A stretch of 64,000 nucleotides of DNA from Hymenobacter aranciens (GCF_030580865.1 NZ_JAUQSY010000006.1:293631-357630), one strand, 5' to 3'; positions 29,249-39,123 are shown, counted from the stretch's first letter. Made by a program: numbers and translations. Notes: generated by a model from the sequence alone, not told the origin.

Positions 29249-30139
29249 CGCGGCCAGTGCGGCCATCGCCACCGGGCTGGTTTCGATGCCGTGCCCAATG
29301 TTGGGCAGCACCCGGGCGGTGCGCAGCGTGGGCAGGTGACGCCGGGCCACGCGCAGAGACTTTTGGCAGGGAAACAGGATATCCTTGTCGCCCAGCAGCA
29401 TATCGACGGGCACCGTTACGCGGGCCAGCTCTTCGGGGGGCATGGCGTAGGGCTTCGGGGTATGGTCGCGGTATTCGGTGATGGCAAACAGCTCGTAATC
29501 AACCAGCAGCTGCAGAGCCGGGGCCGTCAGCCCATGTTCCGGAGGGTGCAAAACAGCGGCTTGCAAGAACTTCCGCACATTGGCCTCGCTGGGGAAAGCC
29601 AGGGGCAACAGGTTATAATACAGATTGCGGGGCGCCAGGGAGAAGGGCTGCAGGCAGCCGGGATTCATAAGCACAAGCTGGCGCACGCGCTGCGGGGCCA
29701 CCTGAGCCAGCTTGATTCCCAGCAGGCTGCCGAAGGAAGCGCCGGCCACCGCTACCTGGTCGAGGCCGAGCCGGTCGAGCAGGTCGGCCAGCCAGTGGCC
29801 GTAGTCGAGGCTTTTCACGGGCGGGGTGCGGCCGTCGCTCAGGCTGGGCTGACCGTTCACATCGACCATGAAAATGCGGTGCGTGGCCTTGAGCGGCGCG
29901 AGGTTGTTGTCGAAATCCCAGAACAGGCCGCCGGTGCGAAACCCGGGCAGGATAAGCAGCGCCGGCCAGTCGCGTCGCTCGGCGTTGAGACTCCAGACGA
30001 CGGTGGTGCCGAGTACAGTGCTTACCGGGTGGCGCTGGTACGTGCAGTGGTTCAGGGCTTCGAGCTGCCCAACCCAGCGGGCGAAAAAGGCTTCGGCGCG
30101 GGGCTGGTCTTTAAAAAAGGAGTGGTGAGGCGCGTGCAT
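29237..30139 (-). CDS. Alpha/beta-fold hydrolase
   Basis: The 300-residue protein has an alpha/beta hydrolase layout: an oxyanion-region strand LPGFRTGGLFWDFDNNLAPLKATHRIFMVDVNG (first third), nucleophile elbow GASFGSLLG (Ser about 118), an acid in LLGDKDILFP (about 246-255) and the catalytic His in NIGHGIE (about 282-288). There is no signal peptide, so it is probably cytoplasmic. The substrate class (esterase, thioesterase or lactonase) cannot be read. Immediately upstream is a Crp/Fnr-type regulator on the same strand, so the two could be controlled together. It is convergent with the NCS1 permease, overlapping by 12 bp. Confidence 0.85.
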   Translation of the reverse strand: MHAPHHSFFKDQPRAEAFFARWVGQLEALNHCTYQRHPVSTVLGTTVVWSLNAERRDWPALLILPGFRTGGLFWDFDNNLAPLKATHRIFMVDVNGQPSLSDGRTPPVKSLDYGHWLADLLDRLGLDQVAVAGASFGSLLGIKLAQVAPQRVRQLVLMNPGCLQPFSLAPRNLYYNLLPLAFPSEANVRKFLQAAVLHPPEHGLTAPALQLLVDYELFAITEYRDHTPKPYAMPPEELARVTVPVDMLLGDKDILFPCQKSLRVARRHLPTLRTARVLPNIGHGIETSPVAMAALAALLR

Positions 30140-30208
30140 GAGGGCGATGGTGTAATCGGCTACAAAGCACGGCCCCCGCGCCGGCCCCCGTGTTGGTATA
30201 AACCAACC

Positions 30209-30796
30209 TTACCACGCGGTAGAGTTGTAGAGCTTGCTGAAGTTGGTGGGGTTGATGCGAAGGTAGTTGGCGATGTACTTGTGGGGCACGAGGTGAAACA
30301 GGTGGGCGCTACGCTGCGCAAACCGCCGAAACCGCTCCTTGATGGTGAGGGCGTGAAACTCCTTGTGCCGCATAATGAGGCCGCTGAGCTTGGCTTCCAC
30401 CATCTTGCGGAACAGGCGTTCCAGCGGCTGCGACTGGTCGAACAGCTCCTGCAGGCGGTGGAAGGAGATGCTGCCGAAGGTGCTGTCGGTGAGGGCCCGA
30501 ATGCTGTCCTGGGCGGGCGTCTGGTAGAAAAAGGAGTCGGGAATGCCGGCCAGCGACGGCGGGTAGGAAAACGTGATGACGTGCTCGTCGCCGTCGTGGT
30601 CGAAGCTGGTTAGCTGCACGCCCTGAAACACAAACAGCAGCTCGCGCTGCACCTGCCCGGCACGCAGCACGAAGTCGCCCTTCCTGACGGCCAGCGGCCG
30701 CAGTTCCCCGAGCAGCAGGTCGAGCGCGCCGTCGTCGACTTCGGCGTAGAAGCGGCGCAGAAACACTTTGTAGTCGGCAGCAGTAGCGGTATTCAT
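30209..30796 (-). CDS. Crp/Fnr-family transcriptional regulator
   Basis: The 195-residue protein has a cyclic-nucleotide-binding beta-roll (about 25-110, LRPLAVRKGDFVLRAGQVQRELLFVFQGVQ) and a C-terminal HTH (about 150-195, ERFRRFAQRSAHLFHLVPHKYIANYLRINPTNFSKL). The roll lacks an obvious RSA-type cAMP phosphate-binding pocket, so the ligand is unknown. No Fnr-like Cys cluster is present. The HTH helix NPTNFSKL is a degenerate relative of the usual SPETLSR recognition helix. It is divergent from the UvrA-like gene with an 81-bp gap and may regulate itself and the hydrolase downstream. Confidence 0.85.
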   Translation of the reverse strand: MNTATAADYKVFLRRFYAEVDDGALDLLLGELRPLAVRKGDFVLRAGQVQRELLFVFQGVQLTSFDHDGDEHVITFSYPPSLAGIPDSFFYQTPAQDSIRALTDSTFGSISFHRLQELFDQSQPLERLFRKMVEAKLSGLIMRHKEFHALTIKERFRRFAQRSAHLFHLVPHKYIANYLRINPTNFSKLYNSTAW

Positions 30797-30877
30797 GCGC
30801 CGAAAGTACGGCGGCCGGCTGGCCGGCTGCGTATTGCGGGCAGCAGTTTGCCCTACCTATTTTTCCTTGCCGGCCTC

Positions 30878-33430
30878 ATGGCATCTTCCTCTTCTCAAAA
30901 CCCGACCGGCGCCGTGCGCGTGCGCGGCGCCCGCGAGCACAATCTCAAAAACATCGACGTTGACATTCCGCGCGATGCGCTGGTCGTTTTCACCGGCGTG
31001 TCGGGCTCCGGCAAGTCGTCGCTGGCTTTCGGCACGCTCTACGCCGAGGCCCAGCGGCGCTACCTGGAGTCGGTGTCGCCGTACGCGCGGCGCCTGTTTC
31101 ACCAGATGGCGGTGCCGGAGGTAGACTCGATTGACGGGCTGCCGCCGGCCGTGGCCTTGCAGCAGCAGCGGGGCACGCCCACTACCCGCTCGTCGGTGGG
31201 CAGCGTCACTACGCTGTCTAACCTGGTGCGGATGCTGTATTCACGGGCGGGCCATTACCCGCCGGGTCAGGACATTGTGTACGCCGAGGGCTTTTCGCCC
31301 AACACGCCGGAGGGCGCCTGCCCCACCTGCCACGGCCTGGGCCGCGTGTACGAGGTGACCGAGGCCAGCATGGTGCCCGACCCCTCGCTCACCATCCGGG
31401 AGCGGGCGGTGGCGGCCTGGCCGCTGGCCTGGGGCGGGCAGAATCAGCGCGACATTCTCGTGACGATGGGCATCGACGTGGACCGGCCCTGGCGCGAGCT
31501 GCCCCAGGAAATCCGCGACTGGATTCTCTTTACCGACGACCAGCCCGTGGTGCCCGTGTACCCCGGCTACACCCCCGCCCAGACCCAGGCCGCCCTCAAG
31601 CGCAAGGAGCAACCCAATTACATGGGCACCTTCAGCAGCGCGAAGCGGCATACGCTGCACACCTTCGCCAACACCCAGAGCCCGCTGATGAAAAAGCGCG
31701 CCCTGCAGTACATGCTCAGCACCGAGTGCCCGCTGTGCCACGGTAAGCGCCTGCGGCCCGAAAGCCTGGCCGTCACCTTCGCCGGGCTCGATATTGCCGA
31801 CTTCACCCGCCTGCCCCTCAAGCAGGTGGCTGGGCTGCTGCTGCCCTACGCCGACGGCTCCCTGCGGCCCGATGCCCAGGCCGCCACCCACCCCGAGCAG
31901 GTCGAAACCGCCCGCCGCATCACCGCCGACCTGGTGGCGCGGCTGGCCGTGCTGCTCGATTTGGGCCTCGGCTACCTCGCGCTGGAGCGCAGCACGCCCA
32001 CGCTCTCGCCGGGCGAATTGCAGCGCCTGCGGCTGGCTACGCAATTGTATTCCAACCTCTTCGGCGTGGTGTACGTGCTCGACGAGCCCTCCGCCGGGCT
32101 GCACCCATCCGACACGGAAGCGCTGCTGACGGCCCTCAAGACCCTGAAAGCGGCCGGCAATTCCCTCTTCGTGGTGGAGCACAACCTCGACGTGGTGCGG
32201 CAGGCCGACTGGCTGGTGGACGTGGGCCCCGACGCCGGCGAAAAGGGCGGCCGGATTCTCTACAGCGGCCCGCCCGCCGGGCTGAACAACGTAGCAGCCT
32301 CGCACACCCGCCGGTTTTTATTCAATGAAAACCAAACTCCTACCGCGCTCTACGCGGTGCGCCAGCCCAGCGGCCAGCTGCGGCTGGAAGGCGTGAGCCG
32401 CAACAACCTCGACAACCTGACGGTGGAATTTCCGCTCGGCGTGCTCACTACCGTTACCGGCGTGTCGGGCTCGGGCAAGAGCAGCCTCGTGAGTCAGGTT
32501 TTAGTTGAGCTGGTGGGCGCGGCACTGGGGCAGGAAATCATTGCCGAGGAAGAAGAAACCGACCCGCTGGAGCAGGCCGCGCCCCTGCCGGTGGGCGGGC
32601 GCATCGCGGCCGGCATGGAGGTTATCAGGCGGCTGGTGCAGGTCGACCAGAAGGCCATCGGCCGCACGCCGCGCTCCAACATGGCTACCTACACCGGCCT
32701 CTTCGACCACGTGCGCAAGCTGTTTGCCGCCACACCCGAGGCGCGCAAGCGCCGCTACGATGCCGGGCGCTTTTCATTTAACGTGGCCAAGGGGCGCTGC
32801 GAGCACTGCCAGGGCGAGGGCTTCGTGATGGTGGAGCTGCTGTTTCTGCCCAGCGTGTATTCGCCCTGCCCGGTGTGCCACGGCACCCGCTACAACGCCA
32901 AAACCCTGGAAGTAACTTACAAGGAGAAGAACATCGCCGAGGTGCTGGGCCTGAACGTGGACGACGCCTGCGCCTTCTTCGCCGACGACGCCACCGTGTT
33001 GCGCCCCCTGCAGGTGCTGCGCGACGTGGGCCTCGGCTACCTGCGCCTGGGCCAGCCCGCCACCGAGCTCAGCGGCGGCGAGGCCCAGCGCATCAAGCTG
33101 GCCACCGAGCTGCAGCGCGCCCAGCGCGGCCACGCCCTCTACGTGCTCGACGAGCCCACCACCGGCCTGCACCCGGCCGACGTGGAGCGCCTCCTCGCCC
33201 AGCTGCAGCTCCTTGTTGATGCGGGCAATACCGTGGTGGTGGTGGAGCACGACATGCGCGTGGTGGCCGCCAGCGACTGGGTCATGGACATTGGTCCCGG
33301 CGCGGGCGAGGAGGGCGGCCGCGTGGTGGCGCAGGGGCCGCCGGCGGCGGTGGCAGCGGCGGCGGGCAGCAAGACCGGCCCCTACCTGCGCCGGTTCATA
33401 GCCCGGGAAATCAAGGAGGGCGGAGAATAG
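30878..33430 (+). CDS. Short UvrA paralogue (UvrA2-like ABC ATPase)
   Basis: The 850-residue protein has two ABC ATPase heads. Head 1: Walker [22 protein letters not shown] (about 37-57), signature [14 protein letters not shown], Walker [17 protein letters not shown]. Head 2: Walker [15 protein letters not shown], signature [15 protein letters not shown], Walker [16 protein letters not shown]. It keeps CxxC zinc-finger phrases ([33 protein letters not shown]). Canonical UvrA (about 940 residues) has a UvrB-binding domain after head 1; here the sequence passes straight from [12 protein letters not shown] to CPTCHGLG, so that domain is missing. This fits class II/III UvrA paralogues linked to drug or damage tolerance. 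ATG 30878 gives a normal N-terminus. It cannot be assumed to work with UvrB. Confidence 0.9.
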   Translation: MASSSSQNPTGAVRVRGAREHNLKNIDVDIPRDALVVFTGVSGSGKSSLAFGTLYAEAQRRYLESVSPYARRLFHQMAVPEVDSIDGLPPAVALQQQRGTPTTRSSVGSVTTLSNLVRMLYSRAGHYPPGQDIVYAEGFSPNTPEGACPTCHGLGRVYEVTEASMVPDPSLTIRERAVAAWPLAWGGQNQRDILVTMGIDVDRPWRELPQEIRDWILFTDDQPVVPVYPGYTPAQTQAALKRKEQPNYMGTFSSAKRHTLHTFANTQSPLMKKRALQYMLSTECPLCHGKRLRPESLAVTFAGLDIADFTRLPLKQVAGLLLPYADGSLRPDAQAATHPEQVETARRITADLVARLAVLLDLGLGYLALERSTPTLSPGELQRLRLATQLYSNLFGVVYVLDEPSAGLHPSDTEALLTALKTLKAAGNSLFVVEHNLDVVRQADWLVDVGPDAGEKGGRILYSGPPAGLNNVAASHTRRFLFNENQTPTALYAVRQPSGQLRLEGVSRNNLDNLTVEFPLGVLTTVTGVSGSGKSSLVSQVLVELVGAALGQEIIAEEEETDPLEQAAPLPVGGRIAAGMEVIRRLVQVDQKAIGRTPRSNMATYTGLFDHVRKLFAATPEARKRRYDAGRFSFNVAKGRCEHCQGEGFVMVELLFLPSVYSPCPVCHGTRYNAKTLEVTYKEKNIAEVLGLNVDDACAFFADDATVLRPLQVLRDVGLGYLRLGQPATELSGGEAQRIKLATELQRAQRGHALYVLDEPTTGLHPADVERLLAQLQLLVDAGNTVVVVEHDMRVVAASDWVMDIGPGAGEEGGRVVAQGPPAAVAAAAGSKTGPYLRRFIAREIKEGGE

Positions 33431-33460
33431 CTGCAACACCGGAATAGGGCATCAGAATCA

Positions 33461-33468
33461 TACATTTG
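33461..33468 (+). promoter_or_regulatory. -7 box upstream of the first VCBS gene
   Basis: TACATTTG matches TAnnTTTG and lies 25 nt upstream of the ATG at 33494. I see no clear TTTG at the -33 position, so this is a single-box call. Confidence 0.5.
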
Positions 33469-33493
33469 CGGCCGTACCTACTACTCTCCGCTT

Positions 33494-35476
33494 ATGTACT
33501 TCCGCTACCTGTTGCGTGCTGCCCCGGCTTTGGTGAGCCTGCTGGCTGGCTTTGTTACTGTCAGCCAGGCCCAGGCGCCGGTCATCACCACCGTGGTGCC
33601 GATGGCCAACGCGCTGGCGGTACCGCCTGCGGCGCCGCTCACCGTCAGCTTCAACCAGCCGCTGCCGGCTGTCGGCCCCACGCTTCAGGTGTTCAGCAAC
33701 CAGCGCGGCGGCCGGCGCACGGTCACCACCCCGAGCGGCAACATCCTGGCTTACCCCCCCACGGTTGCGCCTTACCAGCCCGGCGAAACCGTGAGCTACA
33801 CGGTGGTGGGCGGAGGCGGCGGTCCGACTGTCGGCCGGGTCGGGCAATTTACCGTGGCGACGGGCGGCGCGGGCCGGGGCGGCTTCCAGGCCCGGCAGCC
33901 GGCGCTGGCCGGGCGGGCTGCCACCTACGTAGCCACCGGCGACCTCAACAACGACGGCCGCCCCGACCTGGTGGTGACCAATTACAGCGGCCAAACGGTA
34001 TCGCTACACCTGCAGGACGCCAGCGGCGGGTTCAGCGTTGGCAACCAGATTCAAACCTTCATGGGTCCCCAGGCCCCGAGCCTGGGCGACCTCGACGGCG
34101 ACGGCGACCTCGACCTGGCGTTTGCGAACAACAACGGCTCGGTCTTCGGCTCGGTGTATATCCGGCTCAACGATGGCACCGGCGTTTTTTCGGGCACGCA
34201 GCAGCTGGCTACCGATGCCGATGCCGGCACCGTGACCTTCGGCGACGTGGATGCCGACGGCGACCTCGACCTGTTGGTGGCCAACGGCACCTACCCGGCC
34301 ACGGCCTGGCTGTATTTCAACGACGGGCAGGCTAATTTTGGCAACTACCGCGTTATCAGCCTGAGCGGTGTGGGCCTGACCAGCCTGGCCCTGGGCGACC
34401 TCGACGGCGACGGCGACCTCGACCTGGCGGCCGCCACGCGCAATATGACCGGCCCGGGCCAGCTCAGTATCCGGCTCAATGACGGGCAGGGCCTGTTTAC
34501 GGGCACCACTGCCAGTACCATTGGCTCCATGCCCAACAGCCTGGCCCTGGGCGACGTGGACGCCGACGGCGACCTCGACGTGCTGACGGCCGGCGGCCCG
34601 CTCACCAGCGCCGGCACCGTCAGCATCCGGCTCAACAACGGCGCGGCCGGCTTCGGCCCCGGCGCCGACCTGACCGTGGGCAACAACCCGCGCCGCGTGG
34701 TGCTGGGCGACCTTGATGCCGACGGCGACCTCGACTTTGTGACGGCCAACAACCGCTCGGCCGGCACTTCCAGCCTGGGCCTGAATACCGGCAACGGTAC
34801 CTTCGGGCAGCCGGCCGACATCACTACCGACTTCTACCCTTCCGACGCTGCGCTGGTCGATATCGACAGCGACGGCGACCTCGACCTGGCCATTCCCAAC
34901 CCGCAGAGCTTCAATATCGGGCTGTACCTAAACCAGCTGGCGCCGCCGGTGCTTCCCATTATCACCAGCCTGAGCCCGACCAGCGGCCCGGTGGGCACCG
35001 TGCTCACCCTGACGGGCACCAACCTGACCGGGACCACCAGCATCACCTTTGCCGGGCCCGGCGGCAACGTGGTCACCACGGGCTTCACCGTCAATGCAGC
35101 CGGCACCCAGATTACCGGCGTCGTGGTGCCGGCCGGGGCCATTTCCGGGCCCATCAGCGTGACCACGCCCGGCGGCACCAGCGCGCCCAGCCCCCAGCCC
35201 TTCATCGTGACGCCCGTGCTGAACAGTCTGGTGCCCGGTCCGGGCAGCCTCAGCCCGGCCTTCGCGGTATTTCCCAATCCGGCCCGCGGCACCATCACCG
35301 TCACCGGCTCGGCGGCCCTGGCCCCCCTTACTGTGCTCGACGCCCTGGGACGCCCCGTTCTCACCACCACGGCCGATGCTGGCGGCACGACCACGCTCCG
35401 GCTGCCCGCCGGGCTGGCCCCCGGCCTCTACCTGATGCGCAGCGGCGGGCGCAGCCAGCGTCTGCTGGTGGAGTAG
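33494..35476 (+). CDS. VCBS/FG-GAP repeat surface protein with T9SS sorting domain (paralogue 1)
   Basis: The 660-residue product has a signal peptide (LLAGFVTVSQAQA) and a bacterial Ig-like segment (about 28-120, ITTVVPMANALAVPPAAPLTVSFNQPL). At least six FG-GAP/VCBS calcium-loop repeats follow (about 145-480; each [16 protein letters not shown] or a close variant). Then come an IPT/TIG domain (about 492-578, ITSLSPTSGPVGTVLTLTGTNL) and a T9SS type A sorting domain (FAVFPNPARG ... GLYLMRSGG). The DxDxDG loops bind calcium in beta-propeller proteins. It is cell-surface or secreted; ligand unknown. Two more copies of the architecture follow at 39124 and 41027. The last 76 bp differ at only three positions from those paralogues. 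It begins 63 bp after the UvrA-like gene. Confidence 0.88.
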   Translation: MYFRYLLRAAPALVSLLAGFVTVSQAQAPVITTVVPMANALAVPPAAPLTVSFNQPLPAVGPTLQVFSNQRGGRRTVTTPSGNILAYPPTVAPYQPGETVSYTVVGGGGGPTVGRVGQFTVATGGAGRGGFQARQPALAGRAATYVATGDLNNDGRPDLVVTNYSGQTVSLHLQDASGGFSVGNQIQTFMGPQAPSLGDLDGDGDLDLAFANNNGSVFGSVYIRLNDGTGVFSGTQQLATDADAGTVTFGDVDADGDLDLLVANGTYPATAWLYFNDGQANFGNYRVISLSGVGLTSLALGDLDGDGDLDLAAATRNMTGPGQLSIRLNDGQGLFTGTTASTIGSMPNSLALGDVDADGDLDVLTAGGPLTSAGTVSIRLNNGAAGFGPGADLTVGNNPRRVVLGDLDADGDLDFVTANNRSAGTSSLGLNTGNGTFGQPADITTDFYPSDAALVDIDSDGDLDLAIPNPQSFNIGLYLNQLAPPVLPIITSLSPTSGPVGTVLTLTGTNLTGTTSITFAGPGGNVVTTGFTVNAAGTQITGVVVPAGAISGPISVTTPGGTSAPSPQPFIVTPVLNSLVPGPGSLSPAFAVFPNPARGTITVTGSAALAPLTVLDALGRPVLTTTADAGGTTTLRLPAGLAPGLYLMRSGGRSQRLLVE

Positions 35477-35730
35477 CGCTCCGTCTGCTCGGAGAAGAAG
35501 CTGTCATTCCCAGTGCCCGACCCGGCAGCTGCCGGACGCGGGCCGATAAGTTCGGGGCGAAGCGCTGGCGGCAGTATGGCAGGAGCAGCGGCCGGACGCT
35601 TCAGCCCCTATATACTGAATGTGAACAGGTTTTGGGAATCCATAAGGGTAAGATAGCTGGTTGAAAAGCCCGCTATCTACGTATGCCTTATGTCACCTCA
35701 CCCGTTGTTCCCTGCCGCTTGTCGGCGTTA

Positions 35731-36357
35731 ATGAAACTCTACATCAAAAATATGGTCAGCAATAGCTGTAAAGGCATTGTGCTGGGCCACTTGAATACCC
35801 TGGGCCTCCGTAGCGAGCAAGTCGAACTAGGCCAGGCTACACTACTGGAGCCGCTTACTTCCGAGCAGCATCACCAACTGCAGCTAGCCTTGTTGAGCGC
35901 GGGCCTAGAGCTGGTGGACGCTAAAAAAGCCCGGTTAGTCGAAAAGATTAAGGCGGCCGTGGTCATGCTGGTGCTGGAAGCCGAGCTGGTGCCCAAAATG
36001 ACCCACTCAGAATACCTCAGCGGACTACTAGAGCACAATTATGCGACCCTGGCAGCGCTCTTCGCCGAGGTCACCGGCAGCACTATCGAACAGTATATCA
36101 TCGAGTACCGCATCGAGTGCGCACAAAAACTCCTGCTCTATAACGAGCTCAACGTGACGCAGATTTCTTATAAGCTCAACTTCAGCAGCGTAGCTCATCT
36201 GTCCAACCAGTTCAAAAAGGTAACCGGGCTCACTCCCAGCGCCTTCAGAAAAACGCGGCTGCCGCAGCGGTCGAAACGCAGCACGGGTAATTCTGTAATT
36301 ACTTTCTGTAATTATGTAAGGTTTGTCGGGGCCCGTAGGGTGACCTTTGAGGAGTGA
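35731..36357 (+). CDS. AraC-type transcriptional regulator with degenerate N-terminal domain
   Basis: The 208-residue product has a C-terminal AraC HTH (about 95-190: YLSGLLEHNYATLAALFAEVTGSTIEQYIIEYRIECAQKLL ... ISYKLNFSSVAHLSNQFKKVTGLTPSAFR). The N-terminal 60 residues (KLYIKNMVSNSCKGIVLGHLNTLGL) match the small HMA-like metal-binding-fold domain found in a Bacteroidota AraC subgroup, which usually has a Cys-x-x-Cys motif. Here it reads S-N-S-C, so the first Cys is missing and metal binding is doubtful. ATG 35731 is the family-typical start; 35683 is the longest frame. It lies just upstream of the DUF3494 gene (30-bp gap), which it may regulate. Nothing in the sequence proves the target. 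Confidence 0.82.
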   Translation: MKLYIKNMVSNSCKGIVLGHLNTLGLRSEQVELGQATLLEPLTSEQHHQLQLALLSAGLELVDAKKARLVEKIKAAVVMLVLEAELVPKMTHSEYLSGLLEHNYATLAALFAEVTGSTIEQYIIEYRIECAQKLLLYNELNVTQISYKLNFSSVAHLSNQFKKVTGLTPSAFRKTRLPQRSKRSTGNSVITFCNYVRFVGARRVTFEE

Positions 36358-36387
36358 GAAAACCTTCTCTCACTGACCCGATAAGCT

Positions 36388-38979
36388 ATGAACAAAAACT
36401 TATTTACCATCCTGTTAGCCGGACTGGCGCTGGCGCTGCCAACGGCCGTTTTTGCCCAGGTAGCGCCCCCGCTGGGGGCTGCCAGCAGCTTCGTGCTCTT
36501 CACCGCCGTGGGCGCGTTCGACAACGTAGGCCCCACCTTCGTTAGCGGCAACATTGGCACCAACGCGGGCGCTTTCAGCGGCTTTCCGCTAGGGGTGCAG
36601 CTTATGGGCACCATCAACGTGGCCAACACCCTCTCGACCCAGGCCGCGACGGACGTGCAGACGGCCTACGGCCTGATGTCGGCCATCCCGTGCGTGGTGC
36701 CGCTGGCGGTGCTGGGCGGCCCGCCCGCCACGCCGCAGGTGCTGCTGCCCAACGAGTACTGCGTCAGTCAGGCCACCACCCTGGCCGGCAACCTCATCCT
36801 GGACGCCCAGGGCGACCCCAACGCCACCTTCTTCATCCGGGTGGGCGGCGCGCTCACCACCGGCGAAGGCTCGACGGTGACGCTGATTAACGGTGCCTCG
36901 GCCAGCCGGGTATTCTGGCAGGTAGAGGGCCGCGTGGACATGGGCCGGATTTCGGTGTTCCAAGGCACGCTCATCGCCGACGGGGCCATCAACATGATTG
37001 AGGGCGCCAGCCTGACGGGTCGCGGCTTGTCGCGCGGCGGGGCCATCACCCTCGATACCAACACCGCCAGCCTGGCCGTGGTGACCGATGTGGTGTGGAA
37101 CGGCAGCCAGAGCACCGATTGGTTTACGGCCGACAACTGGACGCCCGCCACGGTGCCCACCAGCACCATCAATGCCTACGTGCTGGCCGGCGCGCCGCGC
37201 TACCCGCTCCTGGTGGGCGGCACGGCCTTTGGCCAGCGGCTCATCATCGGCGATAGCGCCAGCGTGACGCAAAACGCCGGCAACCTGGTAATCAACCAGG
37301 CCTGGACCAACAACGGCACCTTCACCGCTACCGGCGGCCTCGTGGCCCTGGGCAGCGAATCGAACGTGGCCCCGGCGGTGGTACTGGGCGGCAGCAGCCT
37401 CAACCGCTTCTGGAACCTGACCGTGGCGCCCACCGGCGCCCAGCAAACCGCCCTGGCCGCCGGCCTGGCCGTGCAGCGCCTACTCACGCTCAACGGCGAC
37501 CTCACGACCAACAACCGCCCCGCCACCCTGCTGTCGGACACCAGCGGCACGGCCATGATTACCAACGCCGGCGGCGTGGTAGTGGGCGCGGCCACCGTGC
37601 AGCGCTACATCAGCCCCAGCCTCAATGCGGGCCTGGGCTACCGCCAGCTGAGCAGCCCGGTGAGCGGCATGACCGTGGCCGGCCTGGCTACCAACGGCTT
37701 TAGCCCGGTGGTGAACCCGGCTTACAACACCTCGCCCACCCCGGGCACCGTGACGCCCTACCCCACCGTGTACAGCTACGAGCAGAGCCGCCTGGCTACG
37801 GCCACCAACGACCAGCCCGTATTCGACAAGGGCTGGCAGTCGCCGGCGACGCTGGGCGAGGCCCTCACTGTCGGCCGCGGCTACACCGTGCAGCTGCCGG
37901 CCAGCGTGACTATTAACTTCGCCGGCGTGCCTACCACGGGCCCCGTGAACCGGAGCCTGAGCCGCAACGCGGCCAATAGCACCAACGGCACCGACGCCGG
38001 CTGGCAGCTGGTGGGCAACCCCTACCCCGCCCCGCTGGCCTACAACCGCGTAGCCGCCGCCGACCGCCAGAACCTGGATGCGGCCCTCTACACTTTCGAG
38101 AGCACCGGCCCCTACACCGGGCAGTACCGCACCTATATTAATGGCGTGGGCAGCGGCGACTCCATCGTGGCCGTGGGCCAGGGCTTCTTTGTGCGGGTGA
38201 GTGCCGGCCAGACCAGCGGCACACTCAACTTCCGCGACGCCCAGCGCCGCACCCAGTACACCGACCGCAGCCTGCGCCGCAGCACCGCCCCGGCCCGCCC
38301 GCTGGTGCAGCTCGACCTGCAGGGCGCCGGCCTGGCCGACCCGCTCTACGTATACTTCGAGCAGGGTGCCACCGCCGGCACCGATGCCGACTTTGACGCC
38401 GTGAAGCTGCCCAACACCCACGGCCTCAACCTGAGCGCCGCCGGCACCGACAACCTCGCCATCAGCGCCCTGCCGCTGATGGGTGCTACCGCCCTCACGG
38501 TGCCCCTGCAGCTGCGGGTGCCCGCCACCGGCAGCTACACCCTGCACGCCGCCCAGCTGCTCAACCTGAGCAACACCCACGCCTACCTGCGCGACCGGCA
38601 AACCGGTACCCTCACCGACCTGAGCACCACGCCCAGCTACACCTTCCAGCTGAACGCGGCCTCCACGGGCCCGCGCTTCGAGCTGGTATTCACCTCGCAA
38701 ACGGCCCTGGCCGCGGCCCCGGCCAGCCTGAGCGCCCAGGTGGCGGTGTTCCCCAACCCAGCCAGCCGGCAGGTGTTTGTAGAATTGCCCACAGCCCTGA
38801 GCCGCGCCGCTACTACGGCCACGCTGCTCGATGCCCTGGGCCGCCCGGTGCGCAGCTTCGTGCTGCCGGCCGGCGCTGCCGCCCACGCCCTGCCGCTGGC
38901 TGGCGTGACTGCCGGCCTGTATTCGCTGCGCGTGACTACCGACCTAGGGACTGTTACCAAGAAACTCCTGGTTAACTAA
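36388..38979 (+). CDS. DUF3494 ice-binding-like protein with T9SS sorting domain
   Basis: The 863-residue product has a signal peptide (LLAGLALALPTAVFAQ) and then a DUF3494 ice-binding-fold domain (about 25-225: PLGAASSFVLFTAVGAFDNVGPTFVSGNIGTNAGAFSGFP, NATFFIRVGGALTTGEGSTVTLINGA, GTLIADGAINMIEGASLTGRG). This beta-solenoid fold is typical of bacterial and fungal ice-binding and antifreeze proteins. Residues 233 to the end are a long C-terminal module shared with three other proteins in this window (VVWNGSQSTDWFTADNW, then [20 protein letters not shown]), ending in a T9SS type A sorting domain. It is predicted to be surface-attached or secreted. Ice binding is a family-based expectation; surface adhesion or carbohydrate binding are alternatives. 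A TTTG (36322-36325) and GACCTTTG (36342-36349) upstream are candidate promoter boxes. Confidence 0.88.
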   Translation: MNKNLFTILLAGLALALPTAVFAQVAPPLGAASSFVLFTAVGAFDNVGPTFVSGNIGTNAGAFSGFPLGVQLMGTINVANTLSTQAATDVQTAYGLMSAIPCVVPLAVLGGPPATPQVLLPNEYCVSQATTLAGNLILDAQGDPNATFFIRVGGALTTGEGSTVTLINGASASRVFWQVEGRVDMGRISVFQGTLIADGAINMIEGASLTGRGLSRGGAITLDTNTASLAVVTDVVWNGSQSTDWFTADNWTPATVPTSTINAYVLAGAPRYPLLVGGTAFGQRLIIGDSASVTQNAGNLVINQAWTNNGTFTATGGLVALGSESNVAPAVVLGGSSLNRFWNLTVAPTGAQQTALAAGLAVQRLLTLNGDLTTNNRPATLLSDTSGTAMITNAGGVVVGAATVQRYISPSLNAGLGYRQLSSPVSGMTVAGLATNGFSPVVNPAYNTSPTPGTVTPYPTVYSYEQSRLATATNDQPVFDKGWQSPATLGEALTVGRGYTVQLPASVTINFAGVPTTGPVNRSLSRNAANSTNGTDAGWQLVGNPYPAPLAYNRVAAADRQNLDAALYTFESTGPYTGQYRTYINGVGSGDSIVAVGQGFFVRVSAGQTSGTLNFRDAQRRTQYTDRSLRRSTAPARPLVQLDLQGAGLADPLYVYFEQGATAGTDADFDAVKLPNTHGLNLSAAGTDNLAISALPLMGATALTVPLQLRVPATGSYTLHAAQLLNLSNTHAYLRDRQTGTLTDLSTTPSYTFQLNAASTGPRFELVFTSQTALAAAPASLSAQVAVFPNPASRQVFVELPTALSRAATTATLLDALGRPVRSFVLPAGAAAHALPLAGVTAGLYSLRVTTDLGTVTKKLLVN

Positions 38980-39040
38980 CGCAGTACCCGCCCCGGCAAT
39001 TGGAGAGTCGTCGAGGGCGGGGCTGACTATACTAAGATGA

Positions 39041-39070
39041 AAAGGGCGGCCCGGTGGGCCGCCCTTTTTT
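39041..39070 (+). terminator. Terminator after the DUF3494 gene
   Basis: Perfect 12-bp arms (39041-39052 and 39056-39067) around a 3-nt loop, followed by T residues to 39070. It separates the DUF3494 gene from the next VCBS gene. Confidence 0.9.
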
Positions 39071-39095
39071 GTGCTGACAACAAAAGGGGCTCCGC

Positions 39096-39103
39096 TACCT
39101 TTG
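39096..39103 (+). promoter_or_regulatory. -7 box upstream of the second VCBS gene
   Basis: TACCTTTG matches TAnnTTTG and lies 20 nt upstream of ATG 39124. A TTTG at 39068-39071 is 24 nt before it, a little longer than the usual spacer. The box lies inside the longer open frame (from 39037), which supports the later start. Confidence 0.5.
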
Positions 39104-39123
39104 AAAGAAAGTTTCAACTTCTT

